Source: Gemmiger sp. An120 (GTDB lineage: Bacteria; Bacillota; Clostridia; Oscillospirales; Ruminococcaceae). Taken from it: a stretch of DNA of 64,000 bases. The first letter of the stretch is position 1. The number at the start of each line of letters is the position of its first letter. Positions 8,721 to 16,611 of the stretch are shown here, in pieces. The notes beneath the pieces are model-generated. The model was not told the origin of the DNA. It saw nothing but the letters and a program-made list of their open reading frames with translations, and ran no database searches. Where the stretch lies: positions 1 through 64,000 of the forward strand of contig NZ_NFLN01000015.1 in assembly GCF_002160955.1 (NCBI RefSeq), read 5' to 3'. The translations under genes were made by a program, and so were the position numbers.

Positions 8721-8776
8721 AAAACACAAAAAGACACAGCCTGTCACGCTACTCACGTAAACGCAGGCTATGTCTT
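8721..8776 (-). terminator. Leader terminator (attenuator) before the CNNM gene
   Basis: On the minus strand, arms AAGACATAGCCTG (8776-8764) and CAGGCTGTGTCTT (8743-8731) form a 13-bp stem with one G-U pair, followed by TTTTTGTGTTTTT. It lies between the promoter and the coding region, so it can switch the downstream gene off. The stop codon of the upstream peptide (8751-8749) is inside the loop. Confidence 0.8.
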
Positions 8777-8856
8777 GTCTGTTTTTTCTTCAGTTTGTAC
8801 CGGCAAGAGAAAGAATTGGCGGGGGCGTTACTGTCACCGTCGTCCATAAGTTGCAA
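8749..8856 (-). CDS. Putative leader peptide of the CNNM gene
   Basis: A 35-codon frame starts at TTG 8856, five bases after AAAGGAG, or at the in-frame ATG 8847. Near its N-terminus it has an acidic run followed by proline (MDDGDSNAPA), and then a basic stretch (RYKLKKKQTR). The stop lies within the loop of the attenuator. In MgtL-type leaders of enteric bacteria, early acidic and proline codons make ribosomes fall off at low Mg2+. The layout here is analogous. A ribosome finishing the peptide would cover the terminator stem. Translation itself is not proven. Confidence 0.55.
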   Translation of the reverse strand: MQLMDDGDSNAPANSFSCRYKLKKKQTRHSLRLRE

Positions 8857-8884
8857 ACAGTCTCCTTTCATCTTGTTGGATACT

Positions 8885-8913
8885 ATCTTAGCAGAGAAAT
8901 GCGTTGCCGTCAA
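8885..8913 (-). promoter_or_regulatory. Promoter of the CNNM leader
   Basis: TTGACG (8913-8908) and TAAGAT (8890-8885) are separated by exactly 17 bases. Transcription should start near 8878, leaving a leader of about 195 bases before the TTG start at 8682. Confidence 0.8.
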
Positions 8914-9000
8914 CAGTGATAAAAGCGGTACAGCGCAAAATGCAGCCGGGGCCTGAAGATGCCCCGGCTGCATACGAAAAAACAGAGTATGAGGAAAATG

Positions 9001-10491
9001 TCAGAAAAACATACCGTCTGTGTACGCCTGCAGGAACAGCGGGCTGGAGGTCAAATCCACCGTCTTGCCCTGCAGCGTCTGTTCCTCGCAGGCGGCCACC
9101 AGCGTTTGATCCAGCAGCAGCATCGCCGCACCCTGCAGCGCCGCGTTGCCCAGCACCCGCACCCGCGGCACCAGCTTTTCGGGGATCAGCCCGATGCGGC
9201 CCGCGCTGTTCACGTCCAGATAGCTGCCAAAACCACCGGCCACCGCCAGTTCTTCCACCTGTTCCGGCTTTTTGCCGGCGGTTTCCAGCAGGGTGGTAAT
9301 TCCGGCCGCCACAGCGCTCTTGGCCAGCTGAACCGCCCGCACATCCTTCTGGGCCAGCGTTACCTTGCCGCAGATCACCGCCGGTTCCGGATCCAGGAAA
9401 CCGGTCTCATCCATCTGCTCGGTTTCCAGCAGACAGGCCAGCGCATCCACAACACCGCTGCCGCAGATGCCTGCCGCCTCGCCGCCGCCCAGCACATGGG
9501 CTTTCAGCTCGCCGTTTTCTACGGTAACGTGGTCTACAGCGCCGTCCCGTCCGGCCATGCCCATGGTCAGGCCCGCACCCTCAAAGGCGGGGCCCGCCGC
9601 TGTGGAACAGCAAAGCAGCGTTCCCTGATCCCACAGCACGATTTCACCGTTGGTGCCGATGTCCGCCATTACCCGTGTGCCGGTTCCGTGGGTAATACCG
9701 CTGGCCAGCAGGGCTGTGGCGGTGTCCGCACCCACAAAGGCGGAGAAGCAGCGGGGCAGATACACCGCCGCGTTGGCGCAGCGCAGCCCCAGCTGCTCAC
9801 CGCGCAGGGTTTCGCCAAACAGCCGGTCGGCCTCAAACGGCGCATGGGACAGGCAGTCCGGATTTGTTCCGGTCAGCAGATACAGCATGGCTGTATTGCC
9901 GGTAATCACCACGGCGTCGATTTGTTCAGCGGGAATCCCGGCCTTTTGCGCCATCTCTCCCAGCAGTTCGTCCAGCTTGCCGCGGATGCTCTGGGCCAGT
10001 GCCTCGGATTCTCCGTTCAGCGCTGCGCCAACGCGGGTGATGACGTCCGCGCCCCAGCGGGACTGCGGATTCATACAGCCTGCCTGTGCCAGCAGCGTGC
10101 CGTTCTTGTCGTACAGGCAGGTGGCCAGGGTGGTGGTGCCGATATCAATGGCCGCCCCCCAGTGAGAGAACAGGGGAGCGCGGGCGGTCAGTGCCTGCTC
10201 GCTGCCCAGCACATGGGCCTGGGCCTCGTTTCCGGCGGTAACCTGGCAATCCCCCAGTACACGGGTGCAGCAGGCAAGACGCACACCCTGCGCCAGCTCA
10301 TCGGCGGTAAGAAGTTTGGTTTCTTCCGCGGAAGGCTCACTCAGTTCGCCATGAGCCACCACACGGCATTTGCCGCACCGGCCCAGCCGCCCGCAGGGGG
10401 TCTCCAGGTGGATGTGCGGGCTTACCACATCGCTCAGAAGCGTTCCCGGCTCTGCGTTGCAGGGGGCCCTGTTGATCGTCACAACTGCCAT
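9001..10491 (-). CDS. Corrinoid protein reactivase, RamA-like (2Fe-2S plus ASKHA)
   Basis: The 496-residue protein starts with a plant-type 2Fe-2S domain (CGRLGRCGKC around residues 33-42, a further Cys near 74). An ASKHA ATPase part follows (AIDIGTTTLATCLYDKNGT, VADIGTNGE-like motif and GGFGSYLD near the end). Such proteins reduce inactive Co(II) corrinoid proteins to Co(I) at the expense of ATP. It is the last gene of the minus-strand module that contains a corrinoid protein and a UroD-type methyltransferase, and it serves that module. Fifteen bases separate it from the DUF2284 gene. RBS GAGGAAT precedes ATG. Confidence 0.88.
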   Translation of the reverse strand: MAVVTINRAPCNAEPGTLLSDVVSPHIHLETPCGRLGRCGKCRVVAHGELSEPSAEETKLLTADELAQGVRLACCTRVLGDCQVTAGNEAQAHVLGSEQALTARAPLFSHWGAAIDIGTTTLATCLYDKNGTLLAQAGCMNPQSRWGADVITRVGAALNGESEALAQSIRGKLDELLGEMAQKAGIPAEQIDAVVITGNTAMLYLLTGTNPDCLSHAPFEADRLFGETLRGEQLGLRCANAAVYLPRCFSAFVGADTATALLASGITHGTGTRVMADIGTNGEIVLWDQGTLLCCSTAAGPAFEGAGLTMGMAGRDGAVDHVTVENGELKAHVLGGGEAAGICGSGVVDALACLLETEQMDETGFLDPEPAVICGKVTLAQKDVRAVQLAKSAVAAGITTLLETAGKKPEQVEELAVAGGFGSYLDVNSAGRIGLIPEKLVPRVRVLGNAALQGAAMLLLDQTLVAACEEQTLQGKTVDLTSSPLFLQAYTDGMFF

Positions 10492-10506
10492 GGATATTCC
10501 TCACTT

Positions 10507-11055
10507 TCAGCGGCCGAACAGCACCGCGCCAAAATAGGTCACGGTGTCCTGCCCGTTGATGTACTTCATGCCGGCCAACTCGGCCAGGCGGGAGACGTTC
10601 ATGCCATAGGCTTCCAGCGACGCCAGCGCCTTGTCAGGGAAGCGGCAGGGCTTGTCCTCCCGCTTGGCGCAGACCGGGCACAGGCGGCAGCCGCCTGCCC
10701 CCAGATGCAGCGCATCCGGCCCGAATTCGTCCGCCAGTTCCGCGCGCACCCGCTGGGTCAGTTCGTTCATCCGCTGTCCGGCAGCCATCATGCCTTCAAA
10801 ATCATAGCTGTCTTCCAGATTGTCCACCGTCTGGTATACAAGCGCCCAGCGATAGCCTTTTGCCCGGGCAATCAGCTCGTCCACCGGGCCCACGCAGGGC
10901 GGGCACATCCAGCTTTTGCCGTACATCCCGCAAGCGTTGGACTCGCACATTTTACGGAATTCCGGCTCAAATTCAATATTTGCCACCGGGACAACACCCG
11001 CCCGATAGGCGCCCCAATCCAACAGGGTCTGTACCAATTCCGTTTCGCTTTTCAT
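10507..11055 (-). CDS. DUF2284 cysteine-rich metal-binding protein
   Basis: The 182-residue product shows DUF2284 hallmarks: CGMYGKSWMCPPC near residue 38 and GGCRLCPVCAKREDKPC near residue 115, enough cysteines to bind iron-sulfur clusters. I chose ATG 11055 because GGAGCTGAAAGC precedes it; the longer frame overlaps the upstream gene. DUF2284 genes often sit in corrinoid or acetogenic gene sets. Its exact role is unknown; an electron-transfer or corrinoid-handling part in this module is inferred from position. Confidence 0.75.
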   Translation of the reverse strand: MKSETELVQTLLDWGAYRAGVVPVANIEFEPEFRKMCESNACGMYGKSWMCPPCVGPVDELIARAKGYRWALVYQTVDNLEDSYDFEGMMAAGQRMNELTQRVRAELADEFGPDALHLGAGGCRLCPVCAKREDKPCRFPDKALASLEAYGMNVSRLAELAGMKYINGQDTVTYFGAVLFGR

Positions 11056-11059
11056 GCTT

Positions 11060-12016
11060 TCAGCTCCATTCTGCCTTTCGCAGCATTGCACGGGCATCCT
11101 CCACGGAGAATCCGCGGCCCTTGCTCGTTTCGGCTTCGGTATCACGGGGATTGGCCCCGCATTCCGCATACAGCTGATTGGCCCCCGCCATCAGGCACAG
11201 CTCATCCGGCTCATGCACGCACATGGCCCGCTTCGGACGCATGGCCAGGGTAGCGGCAGCGCAGATCTGGGCCAGACGTGCCGCGCTGATCTCGCCACGC
11301 GGCGCCAGCGGTGTGCCGGGCACAGCGGTGCGCTTCATCACGGCCATAACCCCTACCGGGTACTGGCGGGGCCGCAGCATTTCGTCCGCCAGCTGCTCGT
11401 CGGTGTGCTCAGGGCCGATAGGCTCCACGCAATAGTAGAGTTCCAGCCCGGCCGCCTTGACCGCGTCCAGGGTACGCACCCGCGTCTCCACCGATGCGCC
11501 GGTATCCACCCCTTCGCCCAGACGGCAGATGTGGTATACACCGGTAAAGCCCGCATCCCGCAGCCGGAGGGCGTAAGCCTCATCAAAGTCGCCCACATTG
11601 GCTACCAGACGCACATCGTCCGGCAGAACCGCCCGCACGGCGCGCCCGTAGTCCAGATAACGCTCCTGGGAGAACTCCGCCGTGGTCATCAGGAATACAT
11701 CCCGCACGCCGGCGTCAGCCAGCTGCTTCGCCAGCTGCACCGTGTCGTCCAGATCGCGGATAAAAGGCGTGCAGCCTTTCAGAAAATCCGCCGCCAGGCT
11801 GCAGAACTTGCAGTTGATGCGGCAGGGCTGGATATCCAGCCCGATCTGCCCGAACAGCAGGCCTTTTCCCTCGAACGCCTTGCGGGAGTAGCCGTTGGCC
11901 TCGGCCAGAAGATTGTAGTAGTCGCGGCTGCCCACCGGCACGCGCAGCAGCGTGCACAGATCTTCTTTTGTCAGATCTTCGCCCTGGGCAAAGCGCTCTA
12001 AAATGGATTCGATCAT
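11060..12016 (-). CDS. BioB-like radical SAM enzyme in the corrinoid module
   Basis: The 318-residue protein has a radical SAM cluster motif C-R-I-N-C-K-F-C near residue 67 (CxxxCxxC) and a biotin synthase-type barrel (LQIGLD-like entry, DVFLMTTAEFSQE, MAVMKRTAVPGTP). Its ATG at 12016 overlaps the TGA of the upstream CobW gene (ATGA), so the two are coupled. No biotin genes lie nearby. A role in making or repairing a cofactor of the methyltransferase system is inferred, not shown. A HydE-like function is an alternative. Confidence 0.75.
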   Translation of the reverse strand: MIESILERFAQGEDLTKEDLCTLLRVPVGSRDYYNLLAEANGYSRKAFEGKGLLFGQIGLDIQPCRINCKFCSLAADFLKGCTPFIRDLDDTVQLAKQLADAGVRDVFLMTTAEFSQERYLDYGRAVRAVLPDDVRLVANVGDFDEAYALRLRDAGFTGVYHICRLGEGVDTGASVETRVRTLDAVKAAGLELYYCVEPIGPEHTDEQLADEMLRPRQYPVGVMAVMKRTAVPGTPLAPRGEISAARLAQICAAATLAMRPKRAMCVHEPDELCLMAGANQLYAECGANPRDTEAETSKGRGFSVEDARAMLRKAEWS

Positions 12017-12918
12017 TCCCAAACCTCCCGGATCAGGCCCGGGTACCACTGGATCGCCTGCTTGACTGCGCGGCGCAGCGGCATACCCGGCCCGGCCAGC
12101 AGCACCAGCCGGTTTTCCTGTTCCGTCTCAATATTTGTGTCACTAATACGTACAGCCGGGCCCACACAATCCACCAGCAGGCAGCGGCCTTCCAGCCGGG
12201 CAAACCCTTTGATGCGCCAGCTGTCCTCGACAATCAGGCGCAGCGCGCCGGTCAGCTGTTCCACCGTCATGACAGGATCCAGTTCAATCAGCTGCTTCTG
12301 CAGCTGAATGTCCGGCTGCCCGGTCATATCGGTGCCGCCCAGCGGGTGGATGTTCCGCATCCAGGCGGGATCAAACGCGCCAAACTGCGTGGTGCGCACC
12401 ACCGCTTCGGGATTGCGCTCCCGCACGGCTGCCGCGGCCGCGTGAACCTGTTCTTCACTGGCCAGGTCGGTCTTGTTCAGCAATACCAGACTGCTCACCA
12501 TCAGCTGTTTCGGACATACCCGGGCGGTATGCAGCACCCGCTCCAGCCGGGGCGTGTCCACCAGGCACACGCTGCCCCGGTACTGAATGGCGGAAAACTC
12601 CTCCCGCCCCAGCACGGTCTGCACGCTGGTGGGATCCGAAAGCCCGGAGGCCTCCACAATCACCACATCCGGCGCGTCGGCAATGCAGCGGTGCAGTTCT
12701 TCCTCAAACTTGTCCAGGCGGCAGGCGCAGAAGATCGAGCCGTTGGTGATCTCGGCCATCACGGCGTTCACATCCCGAAGCAGCGCTCCGTCCACACCGG
12801 CCTTGCCGAATTCATTGATGATGAGCCGCAGGCGCTTGCCCGCAAACTGGCGGACAAATTCCCGCAGAAAGGTGGTTTTACCCGCACCCAAAAATCCGGT
12901 GATCAGATACAGTTCCAT
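12013..12918 (-). CDS. CobW/P47K-family GTP-binding metallochaperone
   Basis: The 301-residue protein has a Walker A GFLGAGKTT at residues 7-15, a later NKTD guanine motif (LVLLNKTDLA) and an IFCAC cysteine site near residue 64, as in the COG0523/CobW group of GTP-dependent metal chaperones. I use ATG 12918, which starts MELYLIT, rather than the longer frame. It sits between the methyltransferase and the radical SAM gene and may load zinc or cobalt into a partner. It could be tied to the atypical metal site of the neighbouring UroD-type enzyme. Confidence 0.8.
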   Translation of the reverse strand: MELYLITGFLGAGKTTFLREFVRQFAGKRLRLIINEFGKAGVDGALLRDVNAVMAEITNGSIFCACRLDKFEEELHRCIADAPDVVIVEASGLSDPTSVQTVLGREEFSAIQYRGSVCLVDTPRLERVLHTARVCPKQLMVSSLVLLNKTDLASEEQVHAAAAAVRERNPEAVVRTTQFGAFDPAWMRNIHPLGGTDMTGQPDIQLQKQLIELDPVMTVEQLTGALRLIVEDSWRIKGFARLEGRCLLVDCVGPAVRISDTNIETEQENRLVLLAGPGMPLRRAVKQAIQWYPGLIREVWE

Positions 12919-12969
12919 GGCGGACCCTTTCAGAAAGTGCCGCGAGAAATCCTCGCGGCACAAGTTGAT

Positions 12970-14325
12970 TTACAGTACTTCCTGAATGGCTTTCTCCAGC
13001 TCTTCCTTGCTGGGAATGATGGAGGCGAACTTCAGTTTGCCGTTGATGTAGATGCTGGGCAGGTTCTTGACACCCATCTTTTTGCAGCGGGCAATGTTCT
13101 CTTTTTCGGTGAACTTGTACTCCACCATATCGATGGCATCACCAAAATGCTCCTTGGCCACCACAGCAGCGCCCAGCATGTAGGTGCAGGCGGCGCAGGT
13201 GGCGCTGTCCAGAGTAAAGACCTCCATCAGCGGGCGGGGCAGATGCTCGTAATCCGGCAGCTCCACGTCAATATCAAAGGAAGCGGACACATAATTTTCC
13301 ACCATCTTGCGCACGCTCTCGGTCTCCAGGGCAGCCTGAGCCGCACCGATGGCGTTCTCCACCGGCACCGCGTAGGGCATGTCGCAGCCGGGGGCTACGA
13401 TGAAGTTGCGATACTCCGGCAGCTGAGCCAGCAGATCCACCACATACTTCATGTTGTCCTGCTGGGTGCCATGCAGCATAACGGAGGTCAGGGGGATGTT
13501 GCCGCCGATGACCACGTTGTACTTGTCGGTGATGGCTTTGGCCGCGATGATGTCCACGTTCTCGTCCACCGAGATGGAGTCCGGGCCGGTCTGGCACATC
13601 ACTTCGATGTTGCGGGTCGCGTCGCCGCAGACAAAGAAGGAGGAGAACACGCCCTTGCTGCGGATGTGATCGAACAACTCGGTGTAAGGCCCGGAGAGGA
13701 AGTCCTCAAAATGGGTGCTGGAGATCTGGGAAACCAGCGGGTCTACCACAGCGATCACGTCCATGCCGGCTTCGATGAACAGATCGCTCATGCGCTTGCC
13801 GCAGTCGGTGCAGAACGCCAGCAGCTGCTGCACATACTCCTCATCGTCGTACATGTCCATGAACAGGTCATTGCCGCGCAGGTGAGAAGCCAGGGTGAAG
13901 GGGCCGCAGATCAGGCCGTACAGGGCGGTGGTGTCGCCCACTTCCTTCTTCATGCGGCGCATGGCGTTCAGCACCATGGGCAGACGGCCCTTTTCGGCGG
14001 TGGGCAGGGTGCAGCGGCAGGGAACGGTCATGGTGTCGGCCAGGGGATGGCTGGCCACGCTGGGCGGGCCGTCCTTAGCCCACACCAGATCACAGCCCAG
14101 GATTTCGGCCTCCAGCTGCAGGTCAAACACAACCGGCTGACCATCGGGCTTGTACAGACGGTTCACCGCCAGAAGCGCTTCCACCAGCGCATCCTCATCG
14201 GTCAGAACCTTGGTGGCATCGGCGCCGGTCAGAAAACCGGAGTGAACGCCGGAGAAGGGAACCCACGGGGCGCGGGGGGTGGCTTCATGGCGCAGGGTAG
14301 CAAACAGAAGTTCCTTCGGAGTCAT
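12970..14325 (-). CDS. UroD-type corrinoid methyltransferase fused to a thioredoxin-like domain
   Basis: Residues 1 to about 355 are a uroporphyrinogen-decarboxylase-fold methyltransferase of the MtaA/MtbA/MtvB group. Residues about 365-451 are a thioredoxin-like domain with C377-AA-C380 and a cis-proline motif NLPSIYING (P423). In MtaA-type enzymes zinc is held by an H-x-C pair and a distal Cys. Here C233 and C314 are present, but the His position is Phe231 (FFVCGD). The start at ATG 14325 has GGAGGTTTTTACC before it. The gene lies between the corrinoid protein gene and CobW. The substrate is unknown. The fusion suggests a thiol or redox step in the methyl transfer. Confidence 0.8.
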   Translation of the reverse strand: MTPKELLFATLRHEATPRAPWVPFSGVHSGFLTGADATKVLTDEDALVEALLAVNRLYKPDGQPVVFDLQLEAEILGCDLVWAKDGPPSVASHPLADTMTVPCRCTLPTAEKGRLPMVLNAMRRMKKEVGDTTALYGLICGPFTLASHLRGNDLFMDMYDDEEYVQQLLAFCTDCGKRMSDLFIEAGMDVIAVVDPLVSQISSTHFEDFLSGPYTELFDHIRSKGVFSSFFVCGDATRNIEVMCQTGPDSISVDENVDIIAAKAITDKYNVVIGGNIPLTSVMLHGTQQDNMKYVVDLLAQLPEYRNFIVAPGCDMPYAVPVENAIGAAQAALETESVRKMVENYVSASFDIDVELPDYEHLPRPLMEVFTLDSATCAACTYMLGAAVVAKEHFGDAIDMVEYKFTEKENIARCKKMGVKNLPSIYINGKLKFASIIPSKEELEKAIQEVL

Positions 14326-14475
14326 GGTAAAAACCTCCACTATTTAATCGTATGCGGGGCCGCTTGACAAGGCCGCCCGCAGAGAATATACTCAAATTTG
14401 TAATAAGCTTTGTTCTCAGCCGTACATCTTTTGCACAGGCGTCGGCGAGAGCGGAGCTTTTTTATTGCAGGTTAC

Positions 14476-15114
14476 TTACGCGGTCTGGCACATCGACACA
14501 GCAGCATCGGCAGCAGAAGCGGCGTCAGGGGTGTAGCAGTCAGCGCCGATCTGGTCGCAGAAGGTCTGGGTAACGGGGGCGCCGCCCACCATGATCTTGA
14601 CCTTGTCGCGGATACCGGCCTCGCCGGCCTTCTTCACAACCTCTTCCATCATGCCCATGGTGGTGGTCAGCAGGGCAGAGCAGCAGATGATCTGGCAGCC
14701 CTGATCGATGGCGGTCTGTACGTAGGTCTCGGGGGCCACGTCGGTGCCCAGGTCGATAACTTCCAGGCCCTTGCCCTCCATCATCATCTTGACCAGGTTC
14801 TTGCCGATGTCATGCAGGTCGCCCTTGACGGTGCCGATGCACACCTTGCCGGCCGCTTCCACACCGGCCTCAGCCATCAGGGGCTTCAGCAGGGCGGCGC
14901 CCATGTTCATGGCGCGGGCCGCAACCAGAACTTCCGGCACAAAGACCTCGTTGTTCTTGAACTTCTCACCGATCACGCTCATGCCGGCCAGAAGACCCTC
15001 GTCCAGGATCTGCTGTACAGGGATACCCTGATCAATGGCCTGCTGAACCAGTTCCTTGACAACCTTGGCTTTGCCGCGCTGCAGATTTTCGGAAATTTCG
15101 GTCAGTACGTTCAT
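14476..15114 (-). CDS. Methyltransferase-cognate corrinoid protein (MtaC/MtbC type)
   Basis: The 212-residue protein has the helical cap of B12-binding methyltransferase proteins (residues 1-85) and a cobalamin domain with DLHDIGKNLV at 99-108, where His101 is the lower cobalt ligand, and a later GGAPVT motif. It carries the methyl group on cobalt between enzymes. RBS AAGGAGA precedes ATG. It is the first gene of the six-gene minus-strand module and is divergent from the PocR-AraC regulator. A gap of 150 bases separates it from the methyltransferase gene. Confidence 0.92.
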   Translation of the reverse strand: MNVLTEISENLQRGKAKVVKELVQQAIDQGIPVQQILDEGLLAGMSVIGEKFKNNEVFVPEVLVAARAMNMGAALLKPLMAEAGVEAAGKVCIGTVKGDLHDIGKNLVKMMMEGKGLEVIDLGTDVAPETYVQTAIDQGCQIICCSALLTTTMGMMEEVVKKAGEAGIRDKVKIMVGGAPVTQTFCDQIGADCYTPDAASAADAAVSMCQTA

Positions 15115-15156
15115 AGTTCCATTCTCCTTACATATTTGCTGTTTTGTAAATGCCCA

Positions 15157-15172
15157 ACCGTCGCGTCACGGT
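15157..15172. promoter_or_regulatory. Inverted repeat in the corrinoid module leader
   Basis: ACCGT and ACGGT flank a 6-bp centre in the space between the divergent corrinoid gene and the PocR-AraC gene. It lies in the predicted 5' leader of the corrinoid operon and could be a regulator site. A TATTCT-like -10 for the operon stands further upstream (about 15185-15195) without a good -35, as expected for an activated promoter. Confidence 0.3.
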
Positions 15173-15285
15173 CTTTCTATATTGCTAGAATAGCACATCC
15201 CTGTGGAAAAGGCTTGTATTTCTTTGCCTGTTTTGGTATTATTTTGCTCAAAAGAATGCTTGTCCAAAAGGGGCTGCATAGGAAT

Positions 15286-16548
15286 ATGAAAAAGGAAGAT
15301 TTCAATCTGACCCTTGCCAAGGAGTGTGCCCAGGCCTTTGCAGGAGCTACCGATCTGGGATGCATTGTATCCGACAAAGAAGGCAATCAGCTGGCGGATT
15401 ACGGGTACAGCTGTGCGGGCTGCCGCATCTGCCGCCTGGCCAATCAGTCTCACGCCCAATGTGTGGACGCGCAGAACTACAGCATGGCGGAAGCGGAACG
15501 GTTCGGCGGCAAGTACATCTATTACTGCCCCATGGGGCTGACCTGCTTTATTTCCCCGATTGTAGGGGACGTGGGCAGCTGTGCCCGGATCACGGCGGGC
15601 CCGTTCCTGATGGTGGAAAAGGACGATTATGCGGACTGTGAGCTGGTTGCCTTTCCGCCGGAGATCCGGGAAAAAATCACCGATGAACTGCGCTGGGTGC
15701 CGGTACTGACCACCAGCAAGGTGAACCATCTGTCCACCCTGCTGTTCATGGCGGTGGGATTCATGAACAAGGTATCTGCCTCCAACCGCCTGCTGGAGAC
15801 CCAGTCCGCCGACGCGATCCAGGGGCAGATTTCCAGCTATATCCTGCAGCTGAAACAGGAGGTGCTGCCTCCGCCGTATCCCCTTGCCACCGAAAAGCTT
15901 TTCCTGAAAAGTATTCTTCAGTCGGACAAGGCCGCCGCGCAGAAACTGCTGAACGAACTGCTGGGGCATATTCTGTTCTCCTCCGGCCGGGATCTGGAAC
16001 AGGTCAAATCCCGCGTGTGTGAATTGCTGTCCCTGACCGGCCGCGCCGCCATTGACGCGGGCGCCGACGCAGGGGCTACTCTGCAGCTGTGCCACCAGAA
16101 CCGCATCCAGATCAGCACCGCACGGAGCATTGACGAAATGTGCCTGTTTTTGACCGAGAGCGTCAACCATCTGATGGACAGCATCTTCCAGTATTCCGAC
16201 GTGCGGCATGCCCATGCCCTGCACCTGTGTATGCAGTACATCGAGGTGCACTATTATGAAAAGGTCACGCTGAATCAGCTGGCGGAGATGGTGTATCTGT
16301 CGCCGTCCTACCTGAGCCGGATTTTTACCAGGGAAACCGGAAACAGCTTCAACGATTATCTCAACGCGGTGCGCATCAACAAGGCCAAAAGCCTGCTGAA
16401 ATACAACGACCTGCGGGTGGCCGACGTGGCCAACGCGGTGGGCTTTGACGACCAGAGCTATTTTACCAAAGTGTTTCGCCGGATTACCGGCGTGACCCCG
16501 GTCAAATACCGCCTGCTGGCCCATGCGGACACACCATACAGCACCTGA
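15286..16548 (+). CDS. PocR-domain AraC-family activator of the corrinoid module
   Basis: From ATG 15286 the product is 420 residues. Residues about 5-165 are a PocR sensory domain with cysteines in GCRICRLANQSHAQC and YYCPMGLTC; residues about 310-415 are the AraC double helix-turn-helix (LNQLAEMVYLSPSYLSRIF, VADVANAVGFDDQSYFTKVF). PocR-type regulators control B12-dependent and related C1/C2 pathways. A longer upstream frame back to 14410 overlaps the corrinoid gene antisense and is not coding. Divergent placement makes it the likely activator of 9001-15114. Confidence 0.88.
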   Translation: MKKEDFNLTLAKECAQAFAGATDLGCIVSDKEGNQLADYGYSCAGCRICRLANQSHAQCVDAQNYSMAEAERFGGKYIYYCPMGLTCFISPIVGDVGSCARITAGPFLMVEKDDYADCELVAFPPEIREKITDELRWVPVLTTSKVNHLSTLLFMAVGFMNKVSASNRLLETQSADAIQGQISSYILQLKQEVLPPPYPLATEKLFLKSILQSDKAAAQKLLNELLGHILFSSGRDLEQVKSRVCELLSLTGRAAIDAGADAGATLQLCHQNRIQISTARSIDEMCLFLTESVNHLMDSIFQYSDVRHAHALHLCMQYIEVHYYEKVTLNQLAEMVYLSPSYLSRIFTRETGNSFNDYLNAVRINKAKSLLKYNDLRVADVANAVGFDDQSYFTKVFRRITGVTPVKYRLLAHADTPYST

Positions 16549-16554
16549 AAACAG

Positions 16555-16599
16555 AAAATCCCTGCCCCGGGTTCAGCCGAACCAAGGGCAGGGATTTTA
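16555..16599. terminator. Bidirectional terminator
   Basis: AAAATCCCTGCCC and GGGCAGGGATTTTA pair; T-tracts occur on both sides. It serves the PocR-AraC gene on plus and the fucose operon on minus. Confidence 0.85.
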
Positions 16600-16611
16600 T
16601 TTGTCAGTGCA

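Noticed and set aside
8700-8900. M-box or yybP-ykoY riboswitch in the CNNM leader
   Set aside because: The conserved cores of those riboswitches are not recognisable; the uORF with terminator explains the leader better.
11968-14367. Very long plus-strand frame (about 800 codons)
   Set aside because: It is the antisense shadow of CobW and the UroD-thioredoxin gene in high-GC DNA; His/Gln/Gly-rich and without a known domain.
14410-15285. Long upstream extension of the PocR-AraC frame
   Set aside because: It runs antisense over the corrinoid protein gene; a better start with sense begins at 15286.
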